Assembly: GCA_963747715.1 (NCBI GenBank)
Contig: CAVVGB010000008.1
Location: 124,001-188,000, forward strand
Direction of reading: 5' to 3'
Source of the DNA: CAVVGB01 sp963747715
GTDB taxonomy: Bacteria; Actinomycetota; Thermoleophilia; Gaiellales; Gaiellaceae
Length of the DNA: 64,000 bases
Shown here: piece after piece, positions 24,155-34,596 of the stretch
Layout: the number at the start of each line of letters is the position of its first letter
Position numbering within the stretch: the stretch's first letter is position 1
Notes under the pieces: generated by a model
Database searches by the model: none
What the model saw: only the letters and a program-made list of their open reading frames with translations
Told to the model about the DNA's origin: nothing
Program-made: the position numbers and the translations under genes

Positions 24155-24169
24155 CCGCCAAACCCTCCT
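24007..24169 (-). ncRNA. Structured element, copy A of a three-copy family
   Basis: Minus-strand copy starting inside the sufU stop codon (TAGGAGGG). A 16-bp closing stem pairs AGGAGGGTTTGGCGGA with TTCGTCAAGCCCTCCT (three G-T pairs). The core GGCAAGGACGCAGGGAGC is identical to that of copy C. The inner hairpin (24075-24102) pairs GCGCTCGTACT with AGTCGGGTGC with one bulge, then comes CGACCGAGGAC. It aligns with copy B along its whole length, including both ends. Its place between sufU and the Rieske gene, in the same sense as the operon, would let it affect processing or translation of the downstream gene (inference). Confidence 0.55.
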
Positions 24170-24596
24170 ATGTGAACTCGAGGTCGTCGATGCCGGCCCA
24201 TTCCTCGGGCAGCGGCGTCCCGCGCGCGCGGTGGAGCGCCACCTTGAGAACGCCGAGGCCGAGCAGCGCGCACTTCAGCCGCACCGGGGTGAGCGGGATC
24301 CCGACCTCCTCGAGAAGCTCGTGACGCGACATGTCGGCGACCTGGGCTGCGCTTCGGCCCTTCACCATCTCCATCAGCATCGACGTGGCCGCCTGGCTGA
24401 TGGCGCAACCGCGCCCTCTGAACTTGACGTCCTCGATCGTGTCGCCGTCGAGCGCCACCGAGATCGTCACCTCGTCGCCGCACAGCGGGTTCATGCCCTC
24501 TGCCTGCGCGTCGGCCGGCTCGATCTCCCCGTGGCTGCGAGGGTTCTTGTAGTGATCGAGGATGTTGTCTCTATAGAGCTCGTCGAAGGCGTTCAC
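24168..24596 (-). CDS. sufU: SufU Fe-S cluster assembly protein
   Basis: A 142-residue zinc-containing sulfur acceptor for SufS. The three cysteines stand in LCGDE, GCAISQA and KCALLG, with the Asp of the first motif, as in SufU rather than IscU (the GRGCAIS spacing is the SufU type). The GTG start at 24596 (VNAFDELYRDN) is preferred because GATGAGG sits upstream; a TTG at 24611 is possible. It overlaps no essential part of sufS and is followed directly by element A. Confidence 0.92.
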   Translation of the reverse strand: MNAFDELYRDNILDHYKNPRSHGEIEPADAQAEGMNPLCGDEVTISVALDGDTIEDVKFRGRGCAISQAATSMLMEMVKGRSAAQVADMSRHELLEEVGIPLTPVRLKCALLGLGVLKVALHRARGTPLPEEWAGIDDLEFT

Positions 24597-24603
24597 GCGA
24601 GCC

Positions 24604-25872
24604 TCATCCAAACTTGCGGCGCACGGTGTTGACGCCGTCGACGAGGCGGTCGATCTCCTCGGGAAGCGTGTACAGGTAGAAGCTCGCGCGGGTCGTCGCG
24701 GCGACGCCGAGCCGCGTCATCAAGGGCTGGGTGCAGTGGTGGCCGGCCCGCACGGCGACTCCCTCCCAGTCGAGCACCTGCGCAACATCGTGCGGATGGA
24801 CGCCGTCGACGTTGAACGAGACGATGCCGGCCCGGCGCTCGGCAGGCGGGCCGTACAGCGTGATGCCCGGAACCTCCTGGAGACGCTCGAGTGCGTGGTC
24901 GAGTAGCTCATGCTCGTGGCGGGCGATGGCGTCGAGCCCGGCGTCCGAGATGTAGGCGAGCGCCTCGCCCATGCCGACGGCCTCGGCGATCGGCGGCGTG
25001 CCGGCCTCGAACTTGTAGGGAAGCTCGTTCCAGACGGTCTTCTCCGCGGAAACCGAGCGGATCATCGAGCCACCGAGGTTGAACGGCGGCATCGACTCGA
25101 GCAGCTCGCGCCGCCCCCAGAGAGCGCCGACGCCGGTTGGCCCGCAGAGCTTGTGGGAGGAAAAGGCGAAGAAGTCGCAACCGAGCGTCTGCACGTCCAC
25201 CGGAACGTGGGGCGCGGCCTGCGCGCCGTCGACGACGACGATGGCGCCTTGCTCGTGGGCCCATTCGCTCAGGGTCTCGACCGGGTTGATCGTTCCCAGC
25301 GTGTTGGAGACGAGGTTGCAGGCGACGACCTTGACCTGGCCGGAGCGTGCGATCTCGTCGAGCTCGTCGAGCTGCAACTCGCCTGCGTCATCGATCGGAA
25401 GCACGCGGAACGAGGCACCCGTCCTCTGCGCGATGAACTGCCAAGGGACGAAGTTCGAGTGGTGATCGAGCTCCGTCACGAGGACGACGTCGCCGGGAAC
25501 GAGGTTGCCGAGACCCCAGGCGTAGGCGACGAGGTTGAGGCCCTCCGTCGCGCCTTTCGTGAAGATGATCTCGCGCGTCGAGGACGCGTTCAGGAACGCT
25601 CGAACGATCTCGCGCGCCGCTTCGTAGCGCTCGTCGGCGCGGACCGCCAGCGTGTAGACCCCACGATGGACGTTCGCGTAGGACGTCTCGTAGAAGTCGC
25701 GCATCGTGTCGAGCACCTGGCGGGGCTTCTGCGTCGAGGACGCCGAGTCCAGGTACGCAAGCGGGCGTCCGTGCATCTCCTCCGCGAACGCCGGAAAATC
25801 GGCACGGAGCCTGGGCGCATCGAGCTTCGTCGAGGACGGAACCGCCACAGATCTATCGTACCGAGCGTTCAT
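24604..25872 (-). CDS. sufS: Cysteine desulfurase SufS
   Basis: A 422-residue PLP enzyme that takes sulfur from cysteine for Fe-S clusters. Landmarks are YLDSASSTQKP, ANVHRGVYTLA, TKGATEGLNLVA, ELDHHSNFVPWQ, VDGAQAAPH, the PLP Lys in FSSHKLCGPTGVG, and the active Cys in RAGHHCTQPLM (group II spacing). It overlaps the upstream methyltransferase by 20 bases from the ATG at 25872; a GTG at 25848, four bases after that gene's stop, is an alternative start. Confidence 0.95.
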   Translation of the reverse strand: MNARYDRSVAVPSSTKLDAPRLRADFPAFAEEMHGRPLAYLDSASSTQKPRQVLDTMRDFYETSYANVHRGVYTLAVRADERYEAAREIVRAFLNASSTREIIFTKGATEGLNLVAYAWGLGNLVPGDVVLVTELDHHSNFVPWQFIAQRTGASFRVLPIDDAGELQLDELDEIARSGQVKVVACNLVSNTLGTINPVETLSEWAHEQGAIVVVDGAQAAPHVPVDVQTLGCDFFAFSSHKLCGPTGVGALWGRRELLESMPPFNLGGSMIRSVSAEKTVWNELPYKFEAGTPPIAEAVGMGEALAYISDAGLDAIARHEHELLDHALERLQEVPGITLYGPPAERRAGIVSFNVDGVHPHDVAQVLDWEGVAVRAGHHCTQPLMTRLGVAATTRASFYLYTLPEEIDRLVDGVNTVRRKFG

Positions 25873-26497
25873 AGGCCGCTATCTGCCACACGAGGCCGCG
25901 GTCGGAGTGCACGAGGCGGAGCTCGTGACGCTCCGCCGCCCGCGAGATCGTGCTCACCGGGTGGATGAAGCTTCGGTACTCCCAGCGGAGGATGCGCGCG
26001 AGCACGTTCAACCCTCCGAAGCCGATGCGAGTCAGCCGTCGCTCGCGCGGGAAGCTCATCACGAGGTAGCGCCCCGTACGCACCGCGGCCGCGTCGACGA
26101 GCGCGTCGGCGTCCGGGTAGCAGCAGACCACCTTGTGCATCACGACCGCGTCCGCAGACGGGACGCCGTTTTTCGTCACGTCGCCCACGCGATACTCGGC
26201 GCGCTCCTCCACGCCGCTCTCGCGCCACAGCTCGCGCGCATACGGCTCGTAGGCCGGCGACATCTCGACGTTGACCGCATGCGCGGCGCCCATTTGCAGG
26301 AGGTCGGCCTCGAGCGCTCCGACGCCGCCCCCGATCTCGAGAATTCTCAGTCCTCCGACTCCGCGCCTGCGCAGGAAGTCGACGAGCGCCTCGGCGGTCC
26401 CGTCCAGCCCGCGGCGCCGGTAGCGCCTGAGGTCGCGCTTAGCCGTGCGTTCGCCGAAGAGCTTGTCGTAGCCGCGCGGAACGCAGCAGCCGCTCAT
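25853..26497 (-). CDS. Class I SAM-dependent methyltransferase inside the SUF operon
   Basis: A 214-residue methyltransferase. It begins MSGCCVPRGYDKLFG and has the SAM motif ILEIGGGVGALEADLL, an acidic VNVEMSP strand, YRVGDVTK and the cofactor-proximal VVMHKVVCCYPD. The pattern resembles magnesium-protoporphyrin-type or small-molecule methyltransferases, but the substrate is unknown. The ATG overlaps the sufD stop (TGATG), so it is co-translated with sufBCD. Its position between sufD and sufS is not standard and suggests linked expression. Confidence 0.85.
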   Translation of the reverse strand: MSGCCVPRGYDKLFGERTAKRDLRRYRRRGLDGTAEALVDFLRRRGVGGLRILEIGGGVGALEADLLQMGAAHAVNVEMSPAYEPYARELWRESGVEERAEYRVGDVTKNGVPSADAVVMHKVVCCYPDADALVDAAAVRTGRYLVMSFPRERRLTRIGFGGLNVLARILRWEYRSFIHPVSTISRAAERHELRLVHSDRGLVWQIAAYERSVR

Positions 26498-27719
26498 CAG
26501 GAGACGATGCGCGCCTCGAGAACCGTCTGGAGCGCGTCGCGCACCGGCGCGAGCTCGATGCGATCGAAGATCTCCTGGTAGAAGCCGCGCACGATCAGCA
26601 GCTCGGCCTCGGAGCGCGAGAGCCCGCGCGCCATGCAGTAGAAGAGCTCGTCGCGGTTGACCTGGCTGACCGTCGCGCCGTGCGTGCAGCGGACGTCGTT
26701 GGCCTCGATCTCGAGGCCGGGGATCGAGTCGGCGTGCGCCCGCGGCGAGAGCAGCAGGTTGCGGTTCTCTTGGTAGGCGTTCGTCTTCTGCGCGTCCTTG
26801 GCGACCCGGATCATCCCGCGCCACACCGCGCGCGCCTCGGTCGCGGAGGACGCCCTTGAACGCGAAGTCGGAGGTCGTGTTCGGCGCCAGGTGCTTCTGG
26901 AGCGTGTCGTAGTCGAGCTGCTGCGACCCGTCCGCGAAGTAGCAGCCGGTCACGCGCGACGTCGCGCCCTGCCCGGCGAGGTCGTTCTCGATCCGGGTCT
27001 TGCCCTTCTTGGAGCCGAAGCCGCCTGCGACCCAGTCGAGCTCGGCGTCACGCCCGACGCGCGCGCGGTGGGAGGCGAAGTGCCACGTCTCGGGCGACAG
27101 ATTCTGGATCGACACGTACTCGAGCTTGGCGCCCTGCTCGACGAAGACCTCAGCCGCCGCGTTCGTGTAGCCGGCCAGCTCCTGGTCGGCCGAGGAGTAC
27201 TCCTCGATCAGCGAGAAGCGGCTCCCCTGCTCGGCGACGACGAGCAGGCGCCAGAAGAGGGCGCCGCCGTCGACGGAGTTCGTGATGCGGACGTAGAGCG
27301 GCTTCTCGAGCTCGACGCCGCGGCCCACGCGGACGAGGAGCCCGCTGCGCCATTCCGCGGCGTTGTGAGCGGCGAACTTCTCGTCCTCTCCGACGAGCTC
27401 GCCGAGCATCGGATGGCTCACGAGCGGCTCGAACGTCACGCCCTCCGGAGCGCTCTCGATCTCGAGGCCGCCCTCGCCGACGTAGGCGAGCCCGGCCACG
27501 TCGATGTCGATCATCGACTCCTTCGGACCTGTCCCCGTGCCTGGCTCTGACATGGTAGCTAAAGGCGTCGGGGTCGAAGCCGCGCAGGTCCGTGAAGCGC
27601 CAGGCCTCCATGGACGTGTCGGGAAGCGGCAGCGCCTGGTAGCGCGCCTGCGCCTCCTCACGAGAAAGGCCCCGCAGGGCCTCTCCGGAAACCGGTTCCA
27701 CCTCGGCCGTTCTAGCCAA
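26497..27719 (-). CDS. sufD: SufD, Fe-S assembly scaffold (two frame breaks)
   Basis: SufD partners SufB and SufC in the Fe-S scaffold. The product is recognisable in three pieces. The first is the N-terminus from TTG 27719 (MARTAEVEPVSG to about FDPDAFS). The second, the middle, is in another frame from about 27550 (DIDVAGLAYVGEGG to SDFAFKGVLRDR). The third, the C-terminus, is in another frame from about 26840 (WRGMIRVAKDAQKTNAYQ to VLEARIVS). Together they give a normal length of about 405 residues. Two breaks in a gene inside an otherwise intact essential operon suggest indel errors near 27520-27550 and 26825-26860. Real decay is possible but unlikely. Confidence 0.8.
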
Positions 27720-29123
27720 CCGACCCTTCCATCTGGAGCTGGATGAGACGGTTCATCTCGACCGCGTACTCGAGCGGGAGCTCCTTCGTGATCGGCTCGA
27801 CGAAGCCCGACACGATCATGGCGGCGGCCTCGGCCTCGGTGAGCCCGCGGCTCATCAGGTAGAAGAGCTGCTCCTCGCCGATCTTCGAGACGGTCGCCTC
27901 GTGGCCGACGTCGACGTCGTTCTCGTCGATCCGGATGTACGGGTACGTATCGGTACGCGACTCGTCGTCGAGGATGAGCGCGTCGCAGACCACCTTCGAG
28001 CGCGAGCCGACGGCGCCCTTGGCGACCTCGAGCAGGCCGCGGTAGCTCGAGCGGCCGCCGTCCTTCGAGATCGACTTCGAGGTGATCGTCGAGCTCGTGT
28101 GGGGCGCGACGTGGACGGCCTTGCCGCCCGCGTCCTGATGCTGGCCGTCGCCGGCGAACGCGATCGAGAGCACCTCGCCGTGCGCCCCCTCGCCCATCAG
28201 CCAGATGGCCGGGTACTTCATGGTCAGCTTCGAGCCGAGGTTCCCGTCGACCCACTCCATGGTGGCGTTCTCGTGCGCGACCGCGCGCTTCGTCACGAGG
28301 TTGTAGACGTTCTGCGACCAGTTCTGAATGGTCGTGTAGCGGCAGCGCGCGCCCGGCTTGACGATGATCTCGACGACGGCCGAGTGGAGCGAGTCGGTCG
28401 TGTAGATCGGCGCGGTGCAGCCCTCGACGTAGTGAACGTAGGCGCCCTCGTCGACGATGATGAGCGTGCGCTCGAACTGGCCCATGTTCTCCGCGTTGAT
28501 GCGGAAGTAGGCCTGGAGCGGCATGTCGACCTTGACGCCCGGCGGCACGTAGATGAACGAGCCGCCCGACCAGACGGCCGAGTTGAGAGCGGCGAACTTG
28601 TTGTCGTTCTGCGGGATGATCGTCCCGAAGTACTCGCGCACCATGTCCTCGTGATCGCGGAGGGCCGAGTCCATGTCGAGGAAGAGCACGCCCTGGTTCT
28701 CGAGCTCCTCCTTGAGCTTGTGGTAGACGACCTCGGACTCGTACTGCGCGCCGACGCCGGCGAGGAACTTGCGTTCCGCCTCGGGAATGCCGAGACGGTC
28801 CCACGTCTGCTTGATGTCGGGCGGAAGGTCCTCCCACGACTTCGCCTGCTTCTCGGTGGGCTTGATGTAGTAGTAGATGTTCTCGAAGTCGATCTGGTTG
28901 AGGTTGCCGCCCCACTGCGGCAGCGGCCGCCCGCGGAAGTAATCGAGTGACTTCAGGCGGAACTTCCTCATCCACTCGGGCTCGCTCTTGTGGTCCGAGA
29001 TCTCCTTGACGATCTCCGGGGAGAGACCCCGCTTCGACTTGAAGACGTAGTTCTCGGGGTCGCTGAACCCGTACTTGTAATCGCTGCCGATCTCGGCGAC
29101 GACCTGGGTTTCACTCGTGGCGA

Positions 29124-29124
<1 letters not shown>
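27712..29124 (-). CDS. sufB: SufB, Fe-S assembly scaffold, apparently with an ATC start
   Basis: A 470-residue scaffold protein on which clusters form with SufC/D. Typical blocks are YKYGFSDPENYVFKSKRGLS, EPEWMRKFRLKSLDYF, IIPQNDNKFAALNSAVWSGGSF, VEGCTAPIYTTDSLH and NWSQNVYNLVTKR. The first ATG in frame (28971) falls 51 codons into the conserved N-terminus. Upstream the frame stays open to an ATC at 29124 followed by ATSETQVVAEIG, where relatives have Met. GGAGGTGG lies nine bases before it, and the sufC stop overlaps it as TAATC, like the common TAATG. I therefore place the start at ATC: either a rare start codon or a base error. Confidence 0.9.
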
Positions 29125-29900
<776 letters not shown>

Positions 29901-30015
29901 AGTTTGTAACAGCCCCTCACTAGGTGGTTTCACGGCTCGCGTGGGCCGCTCGTGACACTCAGTGTACCGACTTGTCTGGGCCGTTCCGGCGAGGGCCGCG
30001 TGCTATTCTCGGCAC

Positions 30016-30249
30016 ATGCCCGGCCCGCTCAGCATCTGGGAAATCCTCATCATTCTGGTCGTCTTGCTGCTCCTCTTCGGAGCGAAGCGACTGCCGGAGA
30101 TGGGCAAGTCGCTCGGGCGCGGCATGCGTGAGTTCAAGGACGCCGTCACGGGCAAGGACGACGACGAGCGCGCCGAGCTGACCCCGCCGCCGGCGAGCCC
30201 GGCCCCCTCCACCACGAAGCCCTCCGAGACCGAGCGCGTCTCGAGCTAA
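30016..30249 (+). CDS. tatA: TatA/TatE-family twin-arginine translocase subunit
   Basis: A 77-residue protein: N-terminal membrane helix (IWEILIILVVLLLLFGAKRLP), the amphipathic helix MGKSLGRGMREFKDA after the typical F-G hinge, then a charged Pro-rich tail. It forms the pore of the Tat pathway for folded proteins and is followed 12 bases later by tatC. A few extra codons upstream are not needed; the ATG at 30016 begins MPGPLSIWEIL. Confidence 0.93.
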   Translation: MPGPLSIWEILIILVVLLLLFGAKRLPEMGKSLGRGMREFKDAVTGKDDDERAELTPPPASPAPSTTKPSETERVSS

Positions 30250-30261
30250 GGCGGGCGGCCG

Positions 30262-31044
30262 ATGGCCCGGCTGCCGCGTCGCCTCCAACACGCGGAGAGC
30301 GTCACCCTCGTCGAGCACCTCGACGAGCTGCGGACGCGGCTCATCGTCTCGCTGCTCGCCCTCGCCGGCGGCTTCGCGATCGCGTTCCCGTTTCACGAAC
30401 GGATCATCGGCTGGCTGATCGAGCCCCTGCCGGAAGGCAAGGAGCTCGTCACGTTCGGGGTCACCGAGCCGTTCTTCACCTCGTTCAAGGTCAGCCTCGC
30501 CGCGGGCTTCCTGATCGCTCTGCCGGTCATCCTCTGGCAGATCTGGAGCTTCCTCGCACCCGCGTTCGAAGAGCACTCGCAGCGAATCGTGGCGGCGTTC
30601 GTGCTCGTCGCGACCGTCCTGCTCGGCGCCGGCCTCGCCTTCGGGTACTTCGTGCTCCTTCCGAAAGCCCTCCAGTTCCTGACGACCTACGACGAGCAGC
30701 TCTACGACATCCAGATACGCGCGAGCTACTACCTCTCGTTCGTGACCTTCGCGCTGCTGGCCATGTCGCTCATCTTCCAGCTTCCGATCTTCATACTCGC
30801 GCTCGTCCGGCTCGGCGTGATCACGTCGGGCACTCTGCGGAGAAACCGCCGTATCGGCATCGCGCTCTGCGTGGTGATCGCCGCTCTCTTGCCGACCGTC
30901 GACCCGATCTCGCTCGCGTTCGAGACGATTCCGCTCCTCATCCTGTTCGAGCTCTCGATCTGGGCGTCGGTGTTCTTCGAGCGGCGCTGGGCGCGCGCGC
31001 TCGCTGCGCAACGCGAGGCGTACGCCGGTTCCGACTCGTCGTGA
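30262..31044 (+). CDS. tatC: TatC, twin-arginine translocase receptor subunit
   Basis: A 260-residue protein with six membrane helices. It has the TatC hallmarks: LVEHLDELRTRL near the N-terminus, the cytoplasmic PLPEGKELVTFGVTEPF loop, an LPVILWQIWSFLAPA segment and the conserved Glu/Pro residues in PTVDPISLAFETIPL. It binds the twin-arginine signal peptide and works with TatA just upstream. Confidence 0.95.
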   Translation: MARLPRRLQHAESVTLVEHLDELRTRLIVSLLALAGGFAIAFPFHERIIGWLIEPLPEGKELVTFGVTEPFFTSFKVSLAAGFLIALPVILWQIWSFLAPAFEEHSQRIVAAFVLVATVLLGAGLAFGYFVLLPKALQFLTTYDEQLYDIQIRASYYLSFVTFALLAMSLIFQLPIFILALVRLGVITSGTLRRNRRIGIALCVVIAALLPTVDPISLAFETIPLLILFELSIWASVFFERRWARALAAQREAYAGSDSS

Positions 31045-32331
31045 ACGTCTACTCGGCCGACTGGGTCCTCCCGATCGAGGGCGACCCCATCGAGGACGGC
31101 GCCGTCGCGGTCGAGAACGATCGCCTCGCAGCCGTCGGGACGAGCGACGAGCTCGGCGAGGGGACGCGCTTCGACGACGCCGTGATCGTGCCGGGCTTCG
31201 TCAACGCACACTCGCATCTCGAGTACGCCGTGTACGGCGGCTTCGGAGACGGGCTCGCGTTCGGCCCCTGGATTCGCCTCCACATCGAGCGCAAGGGGCG
31301 AATCGCGTGGGAGGAGTACGTCGCGATCGCGCGTCTCGGCGCGGCGGAGTGCCTGCGCTCCGGCATCACGACGATCGCCGACGCCAGCTTCAGCGGCGCA
31401 GCGGCATTCGTGGCCGGCGAGCTCGGCCTCCGCGGCATCGTCTGCCTCGAGCTGTTCGGCGCCGACCTGGACCAGCTCGAGGAGGCCGAGGCGAAGCGAA
31501 GCGCTTTCGAGCGCGACTCGATCCGCGTCGGCCTCTCGCCGCACGCGCCGTACTCCGCCTCGGCCGACCTCTACCGCGAGGCGTACCGCGACGGCGCCGT
31601 CCCGGTCGTCACGCACGTCGCCGAGTCGGACGACGAGGTCCAGTACATGCTCTCGGGAACCGGGCCGATCGCCGCGATCACCGAGATCCCGTCCCCCGGG
31701 CTGACGCCCAGTCCGGTATCTCGCGCGCGAGGGACTCCTGAGGCAAACCACCCTCGCCGCCCACTGCGTCAAGGTGGACGCCGACGAGATCGCGCTCCTC
31801 GCCGAGCACGACGTGGCAGTGGCGCACTGCCCCCGCTCGAACGCGATCCTCGGCTGCGGCATCGCGCCGTTGCGCGAGCTCCTCGACGCCGGCATCCGGG
31901 TCGGCCTCGGCACGGACAGTCCCGCCTCGACGCCGTCCTTCGACTTCTTCGAGGAGATGAGGACGGCCGTCTACACCGCCCGGGCCCGCGCCGGGAGCCC
32001 CGAGGCGCTCTCCGCAAACGACGTTCTCGCCCTCGCTACTCTTGGGTCCGCGAGCACGCTCGGCCTCGACGAAGAGATCGGGTCGCTCGTGCCCGGAAAG
32101 CGCGCCGACCTCACCGTCGTCTCGCTGGCCGGGTCGCCGTACCTGCCGTGGGAAGATCCCGCTGTGGCCGTCGTCTTCGGCGGCTCGCCGGACCGAGTGC
32201 TGCTCACCGTCGTGAACGGCGAGCCGCGATACGAGAGAGGAGGATTCGATTGGCTCGAGCTTCGACGCAGCGCCGCCGCCGCGCGCGCATGCATGCTAAG
32301 CGCAGAGCCACTAGCACACCCGAAGACCTGA
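31041..32331 (+). CDS. Amidohydrolase (chlorohydrolase/aminodeoxyfutalosine deaminase-like), one frame break
   Basis: A metal-dependent deaminase of about 430 residues. Metal ligands are visible: HSH in VNAHSHLEYA, H in VVTHVAES, H in AAHCVKVD and D in LGTDSPAS, plus the C-terminal VPGKRADLTVV. The first part reads in frame from GTG 31041 to about 31710 (TPSP). The rest reads in the next frame from RYLAREGLLRQ to the TGA at 32329-32331. One indel near 31705-31715 is implied. Family members deaminate guanine, S-adenosylhomocysteine, melamine or aminodeoxyfutalosine (menaquinone route); which applies here is not decidable. It overlaps tatC (GTGA) and the next gene (TGATG). Confidence 0.7.
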
Positions 32332-33103
32332 TGTTCTTCCCCCGGCTGCGACGCCGGGCGAAATGGGTGTTTGCTTTCCTCGCCGTGGCCTTCGGCCTCG
32401 GCTTCGTCGTGTTCGGCGTCGGCACGGGGATCTCCGGCACGAGCCTCGGCGACATCTTCCAGGACATCCTGCAACAGCGGGCCGCCGAAGGCAGCGCGTC
32501 CGTGAACGACGCGCGCGAGAAGGTCGAGGCCAATCCACGCGACGCCGCTGCGCAGCTCGAGCTCGCCAACGCGCTCCAGGCCGAAGGGCAGATCCAGGAA
32601 GCGATCGTGGCGCTCGAGCGCTACACGGAGCTGCGCCCGAACGACACGGACGGGTTGCAGCAGCTCGCCGTCCTGTGGGGCACGCAGGCGGCTCGAGCGC
32701 GCCAGGATGCGGAGGCCGCCGCCGCCGAGGCGCAGGAGGCGAACCTGGCAGGCGCCTTCGCCCAGGGAGACAGCCCCTTCGTGCAGACCCTGTACCAGAC
32801 GAAGATCTCGGAGTCGATCTCGCAGCTTGCGAATGCTGCGGAGCACGGAGGCCCAAAGCCCGCGCACTCGATGCTTCCCGAAGCGAAGCGGACATCTACG
32901 AGCGGCTCTCGACGCTCCTGCCCGACGAGCCCGTCATCTTCCTCCAGCTCGGCCAGGCGTCCTTCGCCTCGGGCGACACCCCGGCGGCGATCGCCGCGTG
33001 GGAGCGGTTCCTGGAGCTCGCGCCGGACGATGCGAGCGCCCCGCTCATCCAACAGCAGCTCGAGCTGCTCAAGGGCGACGACAGGGGCGGGTCAAGCGGC
33101 TAA
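32331..33103 (+). CDS. Membrane-anchored TPR protein, one frame break
   Basis: Begins MFFPRLRRRAKWVFAFLAVAFGLGFVVFG with one membrane helix, then TPR-like repeats (AREKVEANPRDAAAQLELANAL, EAIVALERYTELRPND). Near 32850-32885 the frame shifts, and the matching C-terminal repeats (YERLSTLLPDEPVIFLQLGQ, AAIAAWERFLELAPDD) continue to the TAA at 33101-33103. TPR proteins of this kind are scaffolds for membrane complexes; no partner is evident, although a cytochrome and an oxidase operon lie close by. An indel error is the likely cause of the break. Confidence 0.6.
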
Positions 33104-33132
33104 GCTGCCGCCGGCAAGCGGCAAGGGGGCTC

Positions 33133-33498
33133 ATGAACTTCGACATCAAGACGGAAGAGCTGGAAAACGACGGGTACGTCATCGCCCTCTCGGGCGAGGT
33201 CGACCTCTACACGGCGCCCGAGTTCAAGCAGCAGCTGCTCGAGGTCATCGGCAAGGGCGGCAAGGAGGTCGTCGTCGATCTGACGGAGACGACGTTCATC
33301 GACTCGACGACCCTCGGCGTGCTCGTCGGCGGCGTCAAGCGGCTGAGGCCGAACGGCGGCCAGCTCAGTCTCGTCTGCAGCGACCGCAACATCACGAAGA
33401 TCTTCGAGATCACCGGCCTGAACAAGGTCTTCCCGATCTACGAGTCGCGCGACGAGGCCGTCGGCAGCATCGCCCAGGAGAGCCAGCCCTCCGCCTGA
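33133..33498 (+). CDS. STAS-domain anti-sigma factor antagonist
   Basis: A 121-residue protein of the SpoIIAA/RsbV type. It has SGEVDLYTAPEFKQQL, then the phosphorylation site region TTFIDSTTLGVLVGG with the conserved D-S-T/S in which a Ser is phosphorylated by a cognate kinase. It frees a sigma factor by binding its anti-sigma factor. The ATG follows AAGGGGG. No anti-sigma gene lies in the window. Confidence 0.88.
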   Translation: MNFDIKTEELENDGYVIALSGEVDLYTAPEFKQQLLEVIGKGGKEVVVDLTETTFIDSTTLGVLVGGVKRLRPNGGQLSLVCSDRNITKIFEITGLNKVFPIYESRDEAVGSIAQESQPSA

Positions 33499-33924
33499 GT
33501 GCGCAGCCCGTTGCGCTCGCTCGTCACCGTCTCTCTTGTCGCGATCGCCCTCGCCGCGTCCGGGTGTGGCGGCGAGGAGGCCACAGGGCTCGAGGGCGCC
33601 AACCCGACGGTCGGCAAGGGCCTCTTCGTCGAGAAGTGCGGGTCGTGTCACACGCTCCAGGACGCCGCCACGGCCTCTGACGTCGGGCCCAACCTCGATG
33701 ACGCGTACACGCGCTCGCGCGAGGAGGGCTTCGACCAGAGCACGCTCTTCCGCGTGACGCTCGACCAGATCGACCTCGCTGCGCCGCCGATGCCGTCGGA
33801 CCTCGTCGAGGGCCAGGACGCCGTCGACGTCGCCGCCTACGTCGCGGGAGTCGCCGGCCTCCCGCCGCAACAGCAGCAACAGCAGACGACCGGCGCCGAC
33901 CGGGAGACGACGACTACGCCCTAG
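33499..33924 (+). CDS. Lipoprotein c-type cytochrome
   Basis: A 141-residue protein. The N-terminal lipoprotein signal ends in ALAASGCGG (lipobox Cys). One haem-c site CGSCH sits near residue 50, and a Met in APPMPSD near residue 95 is the likely axial ligand. The tail is Gln/Thr-rich and of low complexity. It is an extracytoplasmic electron carrier, plausibly for the caa3-type oxidase encoded convergently. The GTG starts one base after the STAS stop. Confidence 0.88.
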   Translation: MRSPLRSLVTVSLVAIALAASGCGGEEATGLEGANPTVGKGLFVEKCGSCHTLQDAATASDVGPNLDDAYTRSREEGFDQSTLFRVTLDQIDLAAPPMPSDLVEGQDAVDVAAYVAGVAGLPPQQQQQQTTGADRETTTTP

Positions 33925-34588
33925 TTGATGTGCGCGACGTGCTCGCGCTCGTGCTCGAGATCGACGACCACGTGCGTGAGCGGAAGGTCGAAGCACTCGC
34001 GAGCGCGTCCGACCACACCCTTCTCGAGCCAGTTCGACCGGCCGGGCGGATGCGTCGAGATGATGATCTCGTCCGCCCCGAACGTGCGGAGCGCGTCCTC
34101 GATCGCCTGAATCGGATCGGCGTCGCCCACCTCGCCGCGAGCCGCAACGCCCGACCGCGCCAGCTCGCCGAGCAGAGCCGTCGAGACGCTTCTGCGCTTC
34201 CGCGCGCGCGTGATCCTCGTCGGAGGCCCAGTGGCGGATCGGGGAGTTGAGCGCCGGGCAGACGACGAGGACGAGGGCGTCCTGCTTTGGCGCGCAAGAC
34301 GATCTCGCCGCGGAGCGCGCGGCCGGCCACCGTCTCGTTCGCGACGACGAGGATCCGGCGCGCGCCGTCCTCGCTGCGCGGCCGCCGGTCCCACACGGCC
34401 GGCTCGCGCACCTTCGGCTCGCTCTTCATGTAGATGCCTATGAACGCGCCGACGGCCAGCGCTACGAACACCGCGAGGGCGACCCAGCCGCCCAGGAACG
34501 CCCCGGCGAGCGCGACCACGAGAAAGACGAGGGCGCACACGATCACGAAGCTGAAGGCCTCAGCCTCGGTCCGGATCGGATTTTTCAT
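33921..34588 (-). CDS. Two-helix membrane protein fused to a universal-stress-like domain, two frame breaks
   Basis: From ATG 34588 the product has two adjacent membrane helices (FSFVIVCALVFLVVALAGAF, VALAVFVALAVGAFIGIYM) in the place and size of oxidase subunit IV. This is followed by a Rossmann-like domain, RILVVANETVAGRAL, similar to the next protein but one. The middle (LVVCPALNSPIRHWASDED) and the end (DPIQAIEDALRTFGADEIIISTHPPG to HVVVDLEHEREH) are in other frames, so two indels near 34270-34310 and 34165-34185 are implied. A membrane anchor plus USP-like domain in an oxidase operon suggests a regulatory subunit (inference). Confidence 0.55.
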
Positions 34589-34596
34589 AGGCCTCC

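Noticed and set aside
25853..28975. A 1,040-codon open frame on the minus strand
   Set aside because: It is a chance join: the methyltransferase and the middle of sufD read in this frame, and its first half is the wrong frame of sufB.
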